This document shows, one piece after another, positions 35,863 to 43,335 of a stretch of DNA of 64,000 nucleotides. Origin of the DNA: Herbidospora daliensis (GTDB lineage: Bacteria > Actinomycetota > Actinomycetes > Streptosporangiales > Streptosporangiaceae); NCBI RefSeq assembly GCF_001570585.1, contig NZ_BBXF01000002.1, positions 1-64,000 on the forward strand, in the 5' to 3' direction. Both the position numbers and the translations under genes were made by a program. The notes under the pieces were generated by a model. That model saw only the letters and a program-made list of their open reading frames with translations, was not told where the DNA came from and searched no databases. Numbering within the stretch: position 1 is the stretch's first letter; each line of letters opens with the position of its first letter.

Positions 35863-37989
35863 TCAGCCGGGCATGAGCCCTGCCGCCCTGGCCCAGCGGT
35901 ATTTCGCGCCGAGCACGGCCACGGGCTTCTCCGTGGTGTAGGGGTAGGCGACCACGCCGTGGTCGAAGAGGTATTCGCAGGCCTCTTCGACCTCGGTGTC
36001 ACCGGCCAGTGAGGCGACGACCGGCTTGTGGTTGCCCTTGGCCCTTTCCTCGGCCACGACGCGCGCGACCAGTTCGGCGAAGACCATCGGGGGGGTGACG
36101 ATGGTGTGCCAGTAACCGAGCACGAGCGCGTGGATCCGGGGGTCGGTGAGGCCCAGCCTGAGGGTGTTCTCGTAGGTCGAGGGCGGCTCGCCGCCCGTGA
36201 TGTCGATCGGGTTGCCCGCCGCTCCGAACGGCGGGATGTAGGCGCGGAACGCCTCGTCGAGGTCGGGCGGGATCTCCATGAGAGTCAGCCCGTTGTCGAC
36301 GCAGGCGTCGGAGAGGAGGACGCCGGAGCCGCCCGCTCCGGTGATGATGACGACGTTCTCCCCCTGCGGAGTCGGCATGATCGGCAGGGATCGGGCGTAT
36401 TCCAGCATGTCGTTGAGCCCGGGGGCACGGACCACACCGGCGTGCCGGAGGATGTCGTCGTAGACCTTGTCGTCGCCGGCGAGCGCGCCGGTGTGGGAGC
36501 CGGCGGCCTTCGCGCCCGCGGAGGTGCGCCCCGCCTTGAGCACGATGACCGGCTTCTCCTTGACGACCCGCTGCACGGCCTCGACGAAGCCGCGGCCGTC
36601 TTTGAGGTCTTCGAGGTGCATGGCGACGCACTTGGTGTTGTCGTCCTGCTCGAAGAAGGTGAGGAGGTCGTCTTCGTCGACGTCGGCCTTGTTGCCGACT
36701 CCGACGATCGCGGAGACGCCCATCCGGGTGGTGCGGCTGAAGCCCAGGATCGCCATCCCGATGCCGCCGCTCTGTGACGTCAGCGCGACGTTCCCCCGCA
36801 CGTCGTAGGGGGTGCAGAAGGTCGCGCAGAGGTTCTCGGGGGTGTAGTAGTAGCCGTAGATGTTCGGGCCCAGCATGCGTACGCCGTGCTTGCGGGCGAT
36901 CTCGACGACCTCCTGCTGGCCCTCGACGTTGCCGGTCTCGGCGAAGCCCGAGGGGATCATGATCGCGCCGGCGACGCCCTTCTCCCCCGCGGCCTCCAAG
37001 GCGGCCGGCACGAACGCGGCCGGGATGGCGAAGACCGCGACGTCGATCTCGCCGGGCACGTCGGCGATGCTCGGGTAGGCGGGTAACCCGAGGATCTCGG
37101 AGGACTTCGGGTTGATCGGGTAGATGTTGCCCCGGAAGCCGCCGTTGATCAGGTTGCGCATGACCGAGTTCCCGATCTTCCCGGTCTCGCCGGAGGCGCC
37201 GATGACGGCGACGGCCCGCGGGTGGAAGATGCGGTTCATCTTGGCGAGGATCTCCTCGCGGGGGATGCGCGGGGTCTCCACCGGCGGTTCGGCCGACAGG
37301 ATGATGCGCACGTCGGCGGCCACGGCGCCGTTCGCGGAGGCGAAGACGGGGTTGAGGTCGACCTCGGCGATGTCGGGGAAGTCGGCGACCAGCGCGCCGA
37401 CGCGTTCGATCATGGTCGACAGAGCCGCCCGGTCGGCCGGTGCGGCTCCGCGGGCCCCACGCAGCACCTCGGCCGCCTTGATGTCGTCCAGCATCGCCAG
37501 GGAATCATGCACTGTTAGGGGGGCGAGCCGGAAGGTCACATCCTTTAACACTTCGACCAACGTTCCGCCGAGGCCGAACGCGACCACCTTGCCGAAGGTC
37601 GGGTCGGTCACCGCGCCGATGATCACTTCGTGCCCGCCGCCGACCATCTGCTGCACCTGGACGCCGTCGATGACGGCCCCGGCATCATAGGCCTGGGCGT
37701 TGGCGATGATCTGGTCGTAGCCTGCGCGGACGGCCTCGGCCGAGCCCACGCCCACCAGGACGCCGCCGGCCTCGGTCTTGTGCAGGATGTCCGGGGAGAC
37801 GATCTTCAGCACGACCGGGAACCCGATGGAGGCGGCCAGCTCGACGGCCTGGTCGGCCGAGGTCGCCAGGCCCTCACCGGGGGTGGCGATTCCGTAGGCG
37901 TCGCAGACGAGCTTGCCCTCGGGAGCGGTGAGCGCGGTGCGCCCCTCGGCCCGTGCCTTGTCCAGGATCTCCCGGACTTCTGCCGACAT
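35863..37989 (-). CDS. ADP-forming acyl-CoA ligase with inverted domain order
   Basis: Protein of 708 residues. An ATP-grasp (beta-like) domain comes first (about 10-235; VVLKIVSPDILHKTEAGGVLVGV), then the CoA-binding domain (about 250-380; AVAVIGASGETGKIGNSV) and the ligase domain with phospho-His motif GSHTGALAG (about 500). Most single-chain ADP-forming acetyl-CoA ligases have CoA-binding first and ATP-grasp last, so the order is inverted. It lies 1 nt after the formyl-CoA transferase gene. Likely role: activating oxalate, formate or another acid to the CoA ester to prime the transferase cycle. Confidence 0.85.
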   Translation of the reverse strand: MSAEVREILDKARAEGRTALTAPEGKLVCDAYGIATPGEGLATSADQAVELAASIGFPVVLKIVSPDILHKTEAGGVLVGVGSAEAVRAGYDQIIANAQAYDAGAVIDGVQVQQMVGGGHEVIIGAVTDPTFGKVVAFGLGGTLVEVLKDVTFRLAPLTVHDSLAMLDDIKAAEVLRGARGAAPADRAALSTMIERVGALVADFPDIAEVDLNPVFASANGAVAADVRIILSAEPPVETPRIPREEILAKMNRIFHPRAVAVIGASGETGKIGNSVMRNLINGGFRGNIYPINPKSSEILGLPAYPSIADVPGEIDVAVFAIPAAFVPAALEAAGEKGVAGAIMIPSGFAETGNVEGQQEVVEIARKHGVRMLGPNIYGYYYTPENLCATFCTPYDVRGNVALTSQSGGIGMAILGFSRTTRMGVSAIVGVGNKADVDEDDLLTFFEQDDNTKCVAMHLEDLKDGRGFVEAVQRVVKEKPVIVLKAGRTSAGAKAAGSHTGALAGDDKVYDDILRHAGVVRAPGLNDMLEYARSLPIMPTPQGENVVIITGAGGSGVLLSDACVDNGLTLMEIPPDLDEAFRAYIPPFGAAGNPIDITGGEPPSTYENTLRLGLTDPRIHALVLGYWHTIVTPPMVFAELVARVVAEERAKGNHKPVVASLAGDTEVEEACEYLFDHGVVAYPYTTEKPVAVLGAKYRWARAAGLMPG

Positions 37990-37990
37990 C

Positions 37991-39217
37991 TCAGATCACT
38001 CCGTTCGTCTTCAGCTCGGCCAGCTCCTCGGCCGTGACCCCGAGCCGCGTGTAGATCTCGTGGTTGTGCTCTCCGAGCAGCGGCGGCGTCGTGATGTCGA
38101 CCGGGGAGGCGGAGAGCTGGAGGGGGCTGCCGACCGTCGAGAACTCCCCGCGCTCGGGGTGGGGGACGGTGACGACCGCGCCCTCGGCGCGCAGCGACTC
38201 GTCGTCGATGAGCTCGGCGGTGGACAGGATCGGCCCGCAGGGCACGTTGGCCGCGTTGAGCCGGTCGAGGACGGTCCATTTGTCGTGCTGGCTCGACCAC
38301 TCTTCGATCAGCTGGAACATCTTGTCGAGCTTGTTGAGCCGCGCCTCGGGGGTGGCCCACTCGGGGTCGTCGGCCAGCTCGGGGCGGCCGATGATCTCGG
38401 AGACGGGCTTCCAGCCGACGGGCTGCACGATGACGTAGATGTAGTCGTTGGGCCCGCCGGGCGCGCACCTGACCGCCCAGCCGGGCTGGCCGCCGCCGGA
38501 GGCGTTGCCCGACCGGGGCACCTCGGTGCCGAAGGTCCGGTTCGGGTATTCCTTGAGCGCGCCGTGGGCCAGCCGCTGCTGGTCGCGCAGCTTGACCCGG
38601 CACAGGTTCAGCACGGCGTGTTGCATGGCGACCTGCACCCGCTGCCCCCGGCCGGTGGACTCGCGCTGGTAGAGCGCGGCCAGGATGCCGGCGACGGCGT
38701 GGACGCCGGTGCCGGAGTCGCCGATCTGCGCGCCGGTGGCCAGCGGCGGGCCGTCTTCGAAGCCGGTGGTGGCCATCGAGCCGCCCATCGCCTGGGCGAT
38801 CACCTCGTAGGCCTTGAACTTGGCGTACTTCCCGCCGCCGAAGCCCTTGATGGACGCGTAGATGAGGCGGGGGTTGAGCTCCTGGAGCCGCTCCCAGGGG
38901 AAGCCCATGCGGTCGACCGCGCCGGGGCCGAAGTTCTCGACCAGGACGTCGGACTCCTGCACGAGCTTGACGAACAGCTCCTTGCCGCGCTCGCTCTTCA
39001 TGTTCAGCGTGATGGAGCGCTTGTTGCAGTTGAGCATCGTGAAGTAGAGGCTGTCGACGCCGGGCACGTCACGCAGTTGGCTCCGGGTGATGTCGCCGGT
39101 CGGGGCCTCCAGCTTGACGACGTCGGCGCCGAGCCACGCGAGCAGCTGCGTCGCGGACGGGCCCGACTGCACATGGGTCATGTCGAGGACGCGCACGCCC
39201 TCCAAGGCCTTGGGCAT
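37991..39217 (-). CDS. frc: Formyl-CoA:oxalate CoA-transferase (CaiB/BaiF family)
   Basis: Protein of 408 residues, family length 428. Comparison with Oxalobacter Frc from memory shows the functional residues: Gln17 in THVQSGP, Glu138 in KAYEVIAQ, nucleophile Asp167 in IGDSGTG, the glycine loop SGGGQPGW, and strong matches in SLYFTMLNCNKRSI, NFGPGAVDRMGF, NLCRVKLRDQQRL and PLLGEHN. It moves CoA from formyl-CoA to oxalate, giving oxalyl-CoA and formate. ATG 39217 begins at the family start (MPKALEGVRVLDMTHV). It is 8 nt from the decarboxylase gene and 1 nt from the ligase gene. Confidence 0.93.
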   Translation of the reverse strand: MPKALEGVRVLDMTHVQSGPSATQLLAWLGADVVKLEAPTGDITRSQLRDVPGVDSLYFTMLNCNKRSITLNMKSERGKELFVKLVQESDVLVENFGPGAVDRMGFPWERLQELNPRLIYASIKGFGGGKYAKFKAYEVIAQAMGGSMATTGFEDGPPLATGAQIGDSGTGVHAVAGILAALYQRESTGRGQRVQVAMQHAVLNLCRVKLRDQQRLAHGALKEYPNRTFGTEVPRSGNASGGGQPGWAVRCAPGGPNDYIYVIVQPVGWKPVSEIIGRPELADDPEWATPEARLNKLDKMFQLIEEWSSQHDKWTVLDRLNAANVPCGPILSTAELIDDESLRAEGAVVTVPHPERGEFSTVGSPLQLSASPVDITTPPLLGEHNHEIYTRLGVTAEELAELKTNGVI

Positions 39218-39225
39218 GCCGCTCC

Positions 39226-40908
39226 CTACTTGTACATCGTCTGGTTCATGGTCCCGGGGGCGTAGACGTCCGGGTCGACCCACACGTTGATCAGCGCGGG
39301 CTTGCCCGACTCGCGGGCGCGCTCGAGCGCCGGCCGGATGTCGGCGGGGTCACGGACCTCTTCGCCGTAGCCGCCGAGCATGCGGGCGAACTCGTCGTAG
39401 CGCACGTCGCCGAGGGTGTTGCCGACGCGGCCGCGGTCTTGGCCGTATTTGGCGGCCTGGCCGTAGCGGATCTGGTTCATCGACGAGTTGTTGCCGATGA
39501 CGCCGATGAACGGCAGGTCGAAGCGGACCATCGTCTCGAAGTCCCACCCGGTGAGGGAGAAGGCGCCGTCGCCGAACAGGCACAGCACCTCCTTGTCGGG
39601 CTCGGCGTACTTGGCGGCCATCGCGAAGGCGACGCCGACGCCGAGGGTGCCGAGGGGGCCCGGGTCCATCCAGTGGCCGGGCGACTTCGGCTGGACGACC
39701 TGGCCGGAGAAGGTGACGATGTCGCCGCCGTCGCCGATGTAGATGGTGTCTTCGGTGATGAACTCGTTGATCTCGTGGACCAGCCGGTAGGGGTCGATCG
39801 GCGCGGCCGTCGAGAGCTGGCGCGGGAGCCGCTTCTCGAACGCCTGGGTCTCGACCGCGCGCAGCTCCTCGATCCACTCCTTGCGCTTGGCGGCGCCGTT
39901 GTCTACCCGGCCGGAGGCGGCCTGCGCGGCGGCGGCCAGGATGAGCCCCGCGTCGCCGACGATGCCGAGGTCGATGTCGCGGTTCTTGCCGACGGTGCGG
40001 TAGTCGAGGTCGATCTGCACGACGTTGGCGGTGCTGGACAGCCGCTTGCCGTAGCCCATGCGGAAGTCGAACGGGGTGCCGACGATGATGATGAGGTCGG
40101 CCTCGTTGAACGCGTAGCGCCGCGAGAGCTGGAAGTGGTGGGGGTCGCCGGGCGGGAGGGTGCCGCGGCCGCTGCCGTTCATGTAGGCGGGCACGTTGAG
40201 GGCACGGACGAAGTCGATGGCGGCGTCGGTGCCGCGGGTCGTCCAGACCTGGCTGCCGAGGAGCACGCAGGGCTTCTCGGAGTGGACGAGCAGGTCGGCC
40301 AGGCGCTCGATCGCCTCGGGGTCGCCGGCCTGGCGGGTGGAGGCGCGGTAGCGGCCGGCCTGGGGGATGCGGGCCTTGGCGAGCGGGACGCTGGCGTCGA
40401 GCACGTCGCGCGGGATCTCGAGGAACGACGGGCCGGGAGCGCCGTTGTAGCACTCGCGGAACGCCATCGACACGATGTCGGCCACCCGCTCGGTCGAGGG
40501 CACCGTCGCGGCGAACTTGGTGATCGGGGTCATCATGTCGACGTGTGGCAGGTCTTGCAGTGAGCCCATCTTGTGCTGGCTCAGGGCGCCCTGGCCGCCG
40601 ATCAGCAACATCGGGCTCTCCGCGCGGAAGGCGTTGGCCACTCCCGTCACGGCGTCGGTGGTGCCGGGGCCCGCGGTGACCACGGCGCAACCGGGCTTGC
40701 CGGTGATGCGCGCGTAGCCGTCGGCCGCGTGGGCGGCGACCTGCTCGTGACGCACGTCGATCACTTCGATGCCCTCGTCGACACAGCCGTCGTAGATGTC
40801 GATGATGTGGCCGCCGCAGAGGGTGAAGATCACGTCGATCCCCTCCGCCTTGAGCGCCTTAGCGACCAGGTGACCACCGGAGATCTGTTCCGGGGCTTCT
40901 TCCGTCAT
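39226..40908 (-). CDS. ThDP-dependent decarboxylase, probable oxalyl-CoA decarboxylase of atypical subtype
   Basis: Protein of 560 residues of the acetolactate synthase/oxalyl-CoA decarboxylase superfamily: catalytic Glu55 in RHEQ, GPGTTDAVTGVANAF, and the ThDP motif GDGAFSLTGWDFETM...NNSS. Position next to frc and shared operator point to oxalyl-CoA to formyl-CoA plus CO2. However, the N-terminal IFTLCGGHIIDIYDGC resembles the ILVBL/HACL2-type 2-hydroxyacyl-CoA lyases, and the Tyr-Glu pair seen in classical Oxc (YEELDQ) is replaced by LQDLPH. It could be a distinct oxalyl-CoA decarboxylase clade or a 2-hydroxyacyl-CoA lyase using formyl-CoA. It is the first gene of the operon. Confidence 0.72.
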   Translation of the reverse strand: MTEEAPEQISGGHLVAKALKAEGIDVIFTLCGGHIIDIYDGCVDEGIEVIDVRHEQVAAHAADGYARITGKPGCAVVTAGPGTTDAVTGVANAFRAESPMLLIGGQGALSQHKMGSLQDLPHVDMMTPITKFAATVPSTERVADIVSMAFRECYNGAPGPSFLEIPRDVLDASVPLAKARIPQAGRYRASTRQAGDPEAIERLADLLVHSEKPCVLLGSQVWTTRGTDAAIDFVRALNVPAYMNGSGRGTLPPGDPHHFQLSRRYAFNEADLIIIVGTPFDFRMGYGKRLSSTANVVQIDLDYRTVGKNRDIDLGIVGDAGLILAAAAQAASGRVDNGAAKRKEWIEELRAVETQAFEKRLPRQLSTAAPIDPYRLVHEINEFITEDTIYIGDGGDIVTFSGQVVQPKSPGHWMDPGPLGTLGVGVAFAMAAKYAEPDKEVLCLFGDGAFSLTGWDFETMVRFDLPFIGVIGNNSSMNQIRYGQAAKYGQDRGRVGNTLGDVRYDEFARMLGGYGEEVRDPADIRPALERARESGKPALINVWVDPDVYAPGTMNQTMYK

Positions 40909-40957
40909 CAGGGCCGTCCTCTCAAAGACGTTTCTGCTTTGCGTCTACGCCATACTG

Positions 40958-40968
40958 CATACCGTATG
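40958..40968. promoter_or_regulatory. Island operator site 3 (decarboxylase-frc operon)
   Basis: CATAC-C-GTATG is a perfect inverted repeat around one base, 50 bp upstream of the decarboxylase start. A further CATAC half-site lies just before it at 40951-40955. Confidence 0.78.
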
Positions 40969-41038
40969 AGGAACATGGTTACCCCCGGCCTCCGAGGATG
41001 TCCATACCTTTCCGGCGGGTTACAAGATTTCGAACCGG

Positions 41039-42232
41039 TTACCGCGCGGGCAGCGCGAGGAGCTCCACCGGGCCGCCCTCCCACCCGGGCGGGATCACGG
41101 CCAGGGCGTCGGCCATCGCCGCGCCGCGCAGCGACCCGGGCTGGTCGTGGCCCACGGCGATGGCGCCGCGCGCCGATCTCCAGACGGGCACCAGGCGGGT
41201 GTCGCGCGGATGGGCGCGCACCGGCCCGGTGATCGCGCTGAGTTCGCCCTCGGGTTCGGGCCGCCCGTCGAGCGCGCGCAGCACCGGCGCCAGCAGCGTC
41301 AGCGCCGCCGCCAGGGCGGCGAACGGATTGCCGGGCAGCCCGACCACCAGCCGCCCGCCCGGGAGCCGGGCGAGCGCCTGCGGGTGGCCGGGCCGCACCG
41401 CGACGCCGTCGACCAGGACCGCCGCGCCGAGCCGGCCGAGCACCCCGCGCAGGTGATCGGCCGGGCCCTTCGACGACGCGCCGCAGACCACGACGACGTC
41501 GGCCCCCGGTTCCCCCAGCGCGGCCTCCAGCACCTCGGCGCCGTCGGGCAGGTGACGCGGCGGCAGCGCCTCGCCGTCGGCCCAGGCGATCAGCGGAGCC
41601 AGCATCGGCCCGACCGCGTCGCGCACCAGCCCGGCCCCGGGAACGCCCGAACTGATCACCTCGTCGCCGGTGACCAGCACCGACACGACCGGCCTCGGCC
41701 GCACCCACAGGGTGTCGTGGCCGAGCCCGGCGGCCAGCCCGAGCACGGCCGGCGTCACCAACGCCCCCGAGGTCAGCACGACCTCGCCCTCGGACACGTT
41801 CTCCCCCCGCCGCCTGATGTGGCGGCCCGGCTCACAGCGCCCGTCGATCGACAGCCCGGCCTGTTTCGTCTTCTCGTACGGCACCACGCAGACGGCCCCC
41901 AACGGCACGGGCGCCCCCGTGGCGATCTCCACGGCCTCGCCCGGCCCCAGTTCCCGCGGGAACGGGACGCCCCCGGCGAGCACGTCGCCGACCACGTGCC
42001 ACGGGCCGGGGCCGGCGACCGCGTAACCGTCCATCGCCGCGACGTCGGCGCCCGGCAGGGCGACGAGCGCACGCAGCGCGGCGGCCAGCCGGCGGCCGTG
42101 GGCTGCCCGCAGCGGGACCTCGGCGGCGACCAGCGGCAACGTCGCCGCGGCGGCCATCCGGCGGGCTCGATCCCAGGGCAGGTCGGCTGGCCCGGCGGCG
42201 GATTCGGGCCGGGTATGCGACAGCACGGTCAT
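41039..42232 (-). CDS. moeA: Molybdopterin molybdenumtransferase
   Basis: Protein of 397 residues. MoeA features: AAMDGYAV, GEAVEIATGAPVP, RRRGENV, VLVTGDE and CGASSKGPADHL, then GLPGNPFAALAA. It inserts molybdate into adenylylated molybdopterin. AAGGAGGT precedes ATG 42232. It is divergent from the panE-like gene with an operator between them, and the molybdenum formate dehydrogenase lies just beyond, so this copy is probably dedicated to supplying cofactor when that enzyme is induced. Other cofactor genes are not in the window. Confidence 0.92.
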   Translation of the reverse strand: MTVLSHTRPESAAGPADLPWDRARRMAAAATLPLVAAEVPLRAAHGRRLAAALRALVALPGADVAAMDGYAVAGPGPWHVVGDVLAGGVPFPRELGPGEAVEIATGAPVPLGAVCVVPYEKTKQAGLSIDGRCEPGRHIRRRGENVSEGEVVLTSGALVTPAVLGLAAGLGHDTLWVRPRPVVSVLVTGDEVISSGVPGAGLVRDAVGPMLAPLIAWADGEALPPRHLPDGAEVLEAALGEPGADVVVVCGASSKGPADHLRGVLGRLGAAVLVDGVAVRPGHPQALARLPGGRLVVGLPGNPFAALAAALTLLAPVLRALDGRPEPEGELSAITGPVRAHPRDTRLVPVWRSARGAIAVGHDQPGSLRGAAMADALAVIPPGWEGGPVELLALPAR

Positions 42233-42260
42233 CGGTCGACCTCCTTGACGACACCGTTGC

Positions 42261-42278
42261 CATACCGTATACCGAATG
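42261..42278. promoter_or_regulatory. Island operator site 4 (moeA/panE-like divergent promoters)
   Basis: CATAC-C-GTATA (42261-42271) has one mismatch from consensus and runs into an overlapping TATAC-C-GAATG (42268-42278), a degenerate second copy. It lies midway between two divergent starts. Confidence 0.72.
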
Positions 42279-42305
42279 CACTGTCGACGCGAGAACGGAG
42301 CTAGT

Positions 42306-43289
42306 GTGAAGGTCGCTGTTCTTGGCGCCGGCGCCATCGGCGCGTATGTGGGGGCCGCCCTACATCGCGCCGGCGTCGAGGTGCATCTGATAGCCCGCGG
42401 GGAGCATCTCGCGGCCATGCGGAAGTCAGGCGTGCGTGTGCTCAGCCCGCGCGGCGACTTCACCGCCCACCCGCACACCACCGACGATCCCGGCGAGGTC
42501 GGCCCCGTCGACCACGTCTTCCTCGGCCTGAAGGCCAACTCCTACGCCGCGGCCGGTCGGATGATCGCGCCGATGCTCCACGAGTCCACGACTCTCATCG
42601 CCGCCCAGAACGGCATCCCGTGGTGGTACTTCCACCGCCTCGGCGGCCCTTACGACGGCTACCGCATCGAGAGCGTCGACCCCGGCGGCTCGGTGACCGA
42701 GGCGCTCCCCCTGGAGCGCGCCATCGGCTGCGTCGTCTACGCCGCCACCGAGATCGAGGCCCCCGGCGTGATCCGCCACCTCGAAGGAACCCGCTTCTCC
42801 ATCGGCGAGCCCAGCGGCGAGTTGTCGCCCAGGTGCGCCGAGTTCAGCGACGCCATGGTCGCCGGCGACCTCAAATGCCCGGTCGAGGCCGATCTGCGCC
42901 AGGACATCTGGGTCAAGCTGATGGGCAACGTCGCGTTCAACCCGATCAGCGCGCTCGCCCGCGCGACCATGGCGGGCATCTGCCGCCACACCGGCGCCCG
43001 TGAGCTGGTCAGAACCATGATGGAAGAGACGGTCGCGGTCGCCCGTGCGGTCGGCTGCGACCCCCACATCTCGATCGAGCGGCGGCTCGCCGGGGCCGAG
43101 AAGGCCGGCGAGCACAAGACGTCCACGCTCCAGGACCTGGAAAAGGGCAAGCCGCTCGAACTCGACGTGCTGCTCTCGGCGGTGGTCGAGCTGGCCGGCC
43201 TGACCGAGACCCCGGTGCCCACGCTCCGGGCCATCTACGCCGTCACCGATCTCCTCGACACCCAGACCCGGCTTGTTGGCGCCGCATGA
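42306..43289 (+). CDS. PanE/ApbA-family reductase, candidate oxalyl-CoA reductase
   Basis: Protein of 327 residues. N-terminal NADP-binding domain (KVAVLGAGAIGAYVGAALHRAG), then VFLGLKANSY and a C-terminal helical domain with WVKLMGNVAFNPISALARATMAGI, whose Lys and Asn are the ketopantoate reductase catalytic residues. GTG 42306 follows GGAG. Ordinary PanE makes pantoate, but in Methylobacterium a PanE paralogue (PanE2) was identified as the NADPH-dependent oxalyl-CoA reductase giving glyoxylate. Location in an oxalate/formate island, under the island operator, makes that role attractive here. It stands just before the formate dehydrogenase operon. Confidence 0.85.
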   Translation: MKVAVLGAGAIGAYVGAALHRAGVEVHLIARGEHLAAMRKSGVRVLSPRGDFTAHPHTTDDPGEVGPVDHVFLGLKANSYAAAGRMIAPMLHESTTLIAAQNGIPWWYFHRLGGPYDGYRIESVDPGGSVTEALPLERAIGCVVYAATEIEAPGVIRHLEGTRFSIGEPSGELSPRCAEFSDAMVAGDLKCPVEADLRQDIWVKLMGNVAFNPISALARATMAGICRHTGARELVRTMMEETVAVARAVGCDPHISIERRLAGAEKAGEHKTSTLQDLEKGKPLELDVLLSAVVELAGLTETPVPTLRAIYAVTDLLDTQTRLVGAA

Positions 43290-43294
43290 CCCGG

Positions 43295-43319
43295 CATACC
43301 GTAGGCTGCATACAGAATG
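43295..43319. promoter_or_regulatory. Island operator site 5 (formate dehydrogenase operon)
   Basis: Two degenerate copies in tandem: CATAC-C-GTAGG (43295-43305) and CATAC-A-GAATG (43309-43319), 14 bp apart, lying 17-41 bp before the dehydrogenase start and 6 bp after the panE-like stop. The degenerate half AATG is shared with site 4. Confidence 0.62.
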
Positions 43320-43335
43320 CGAAAGGATGAGGTCG

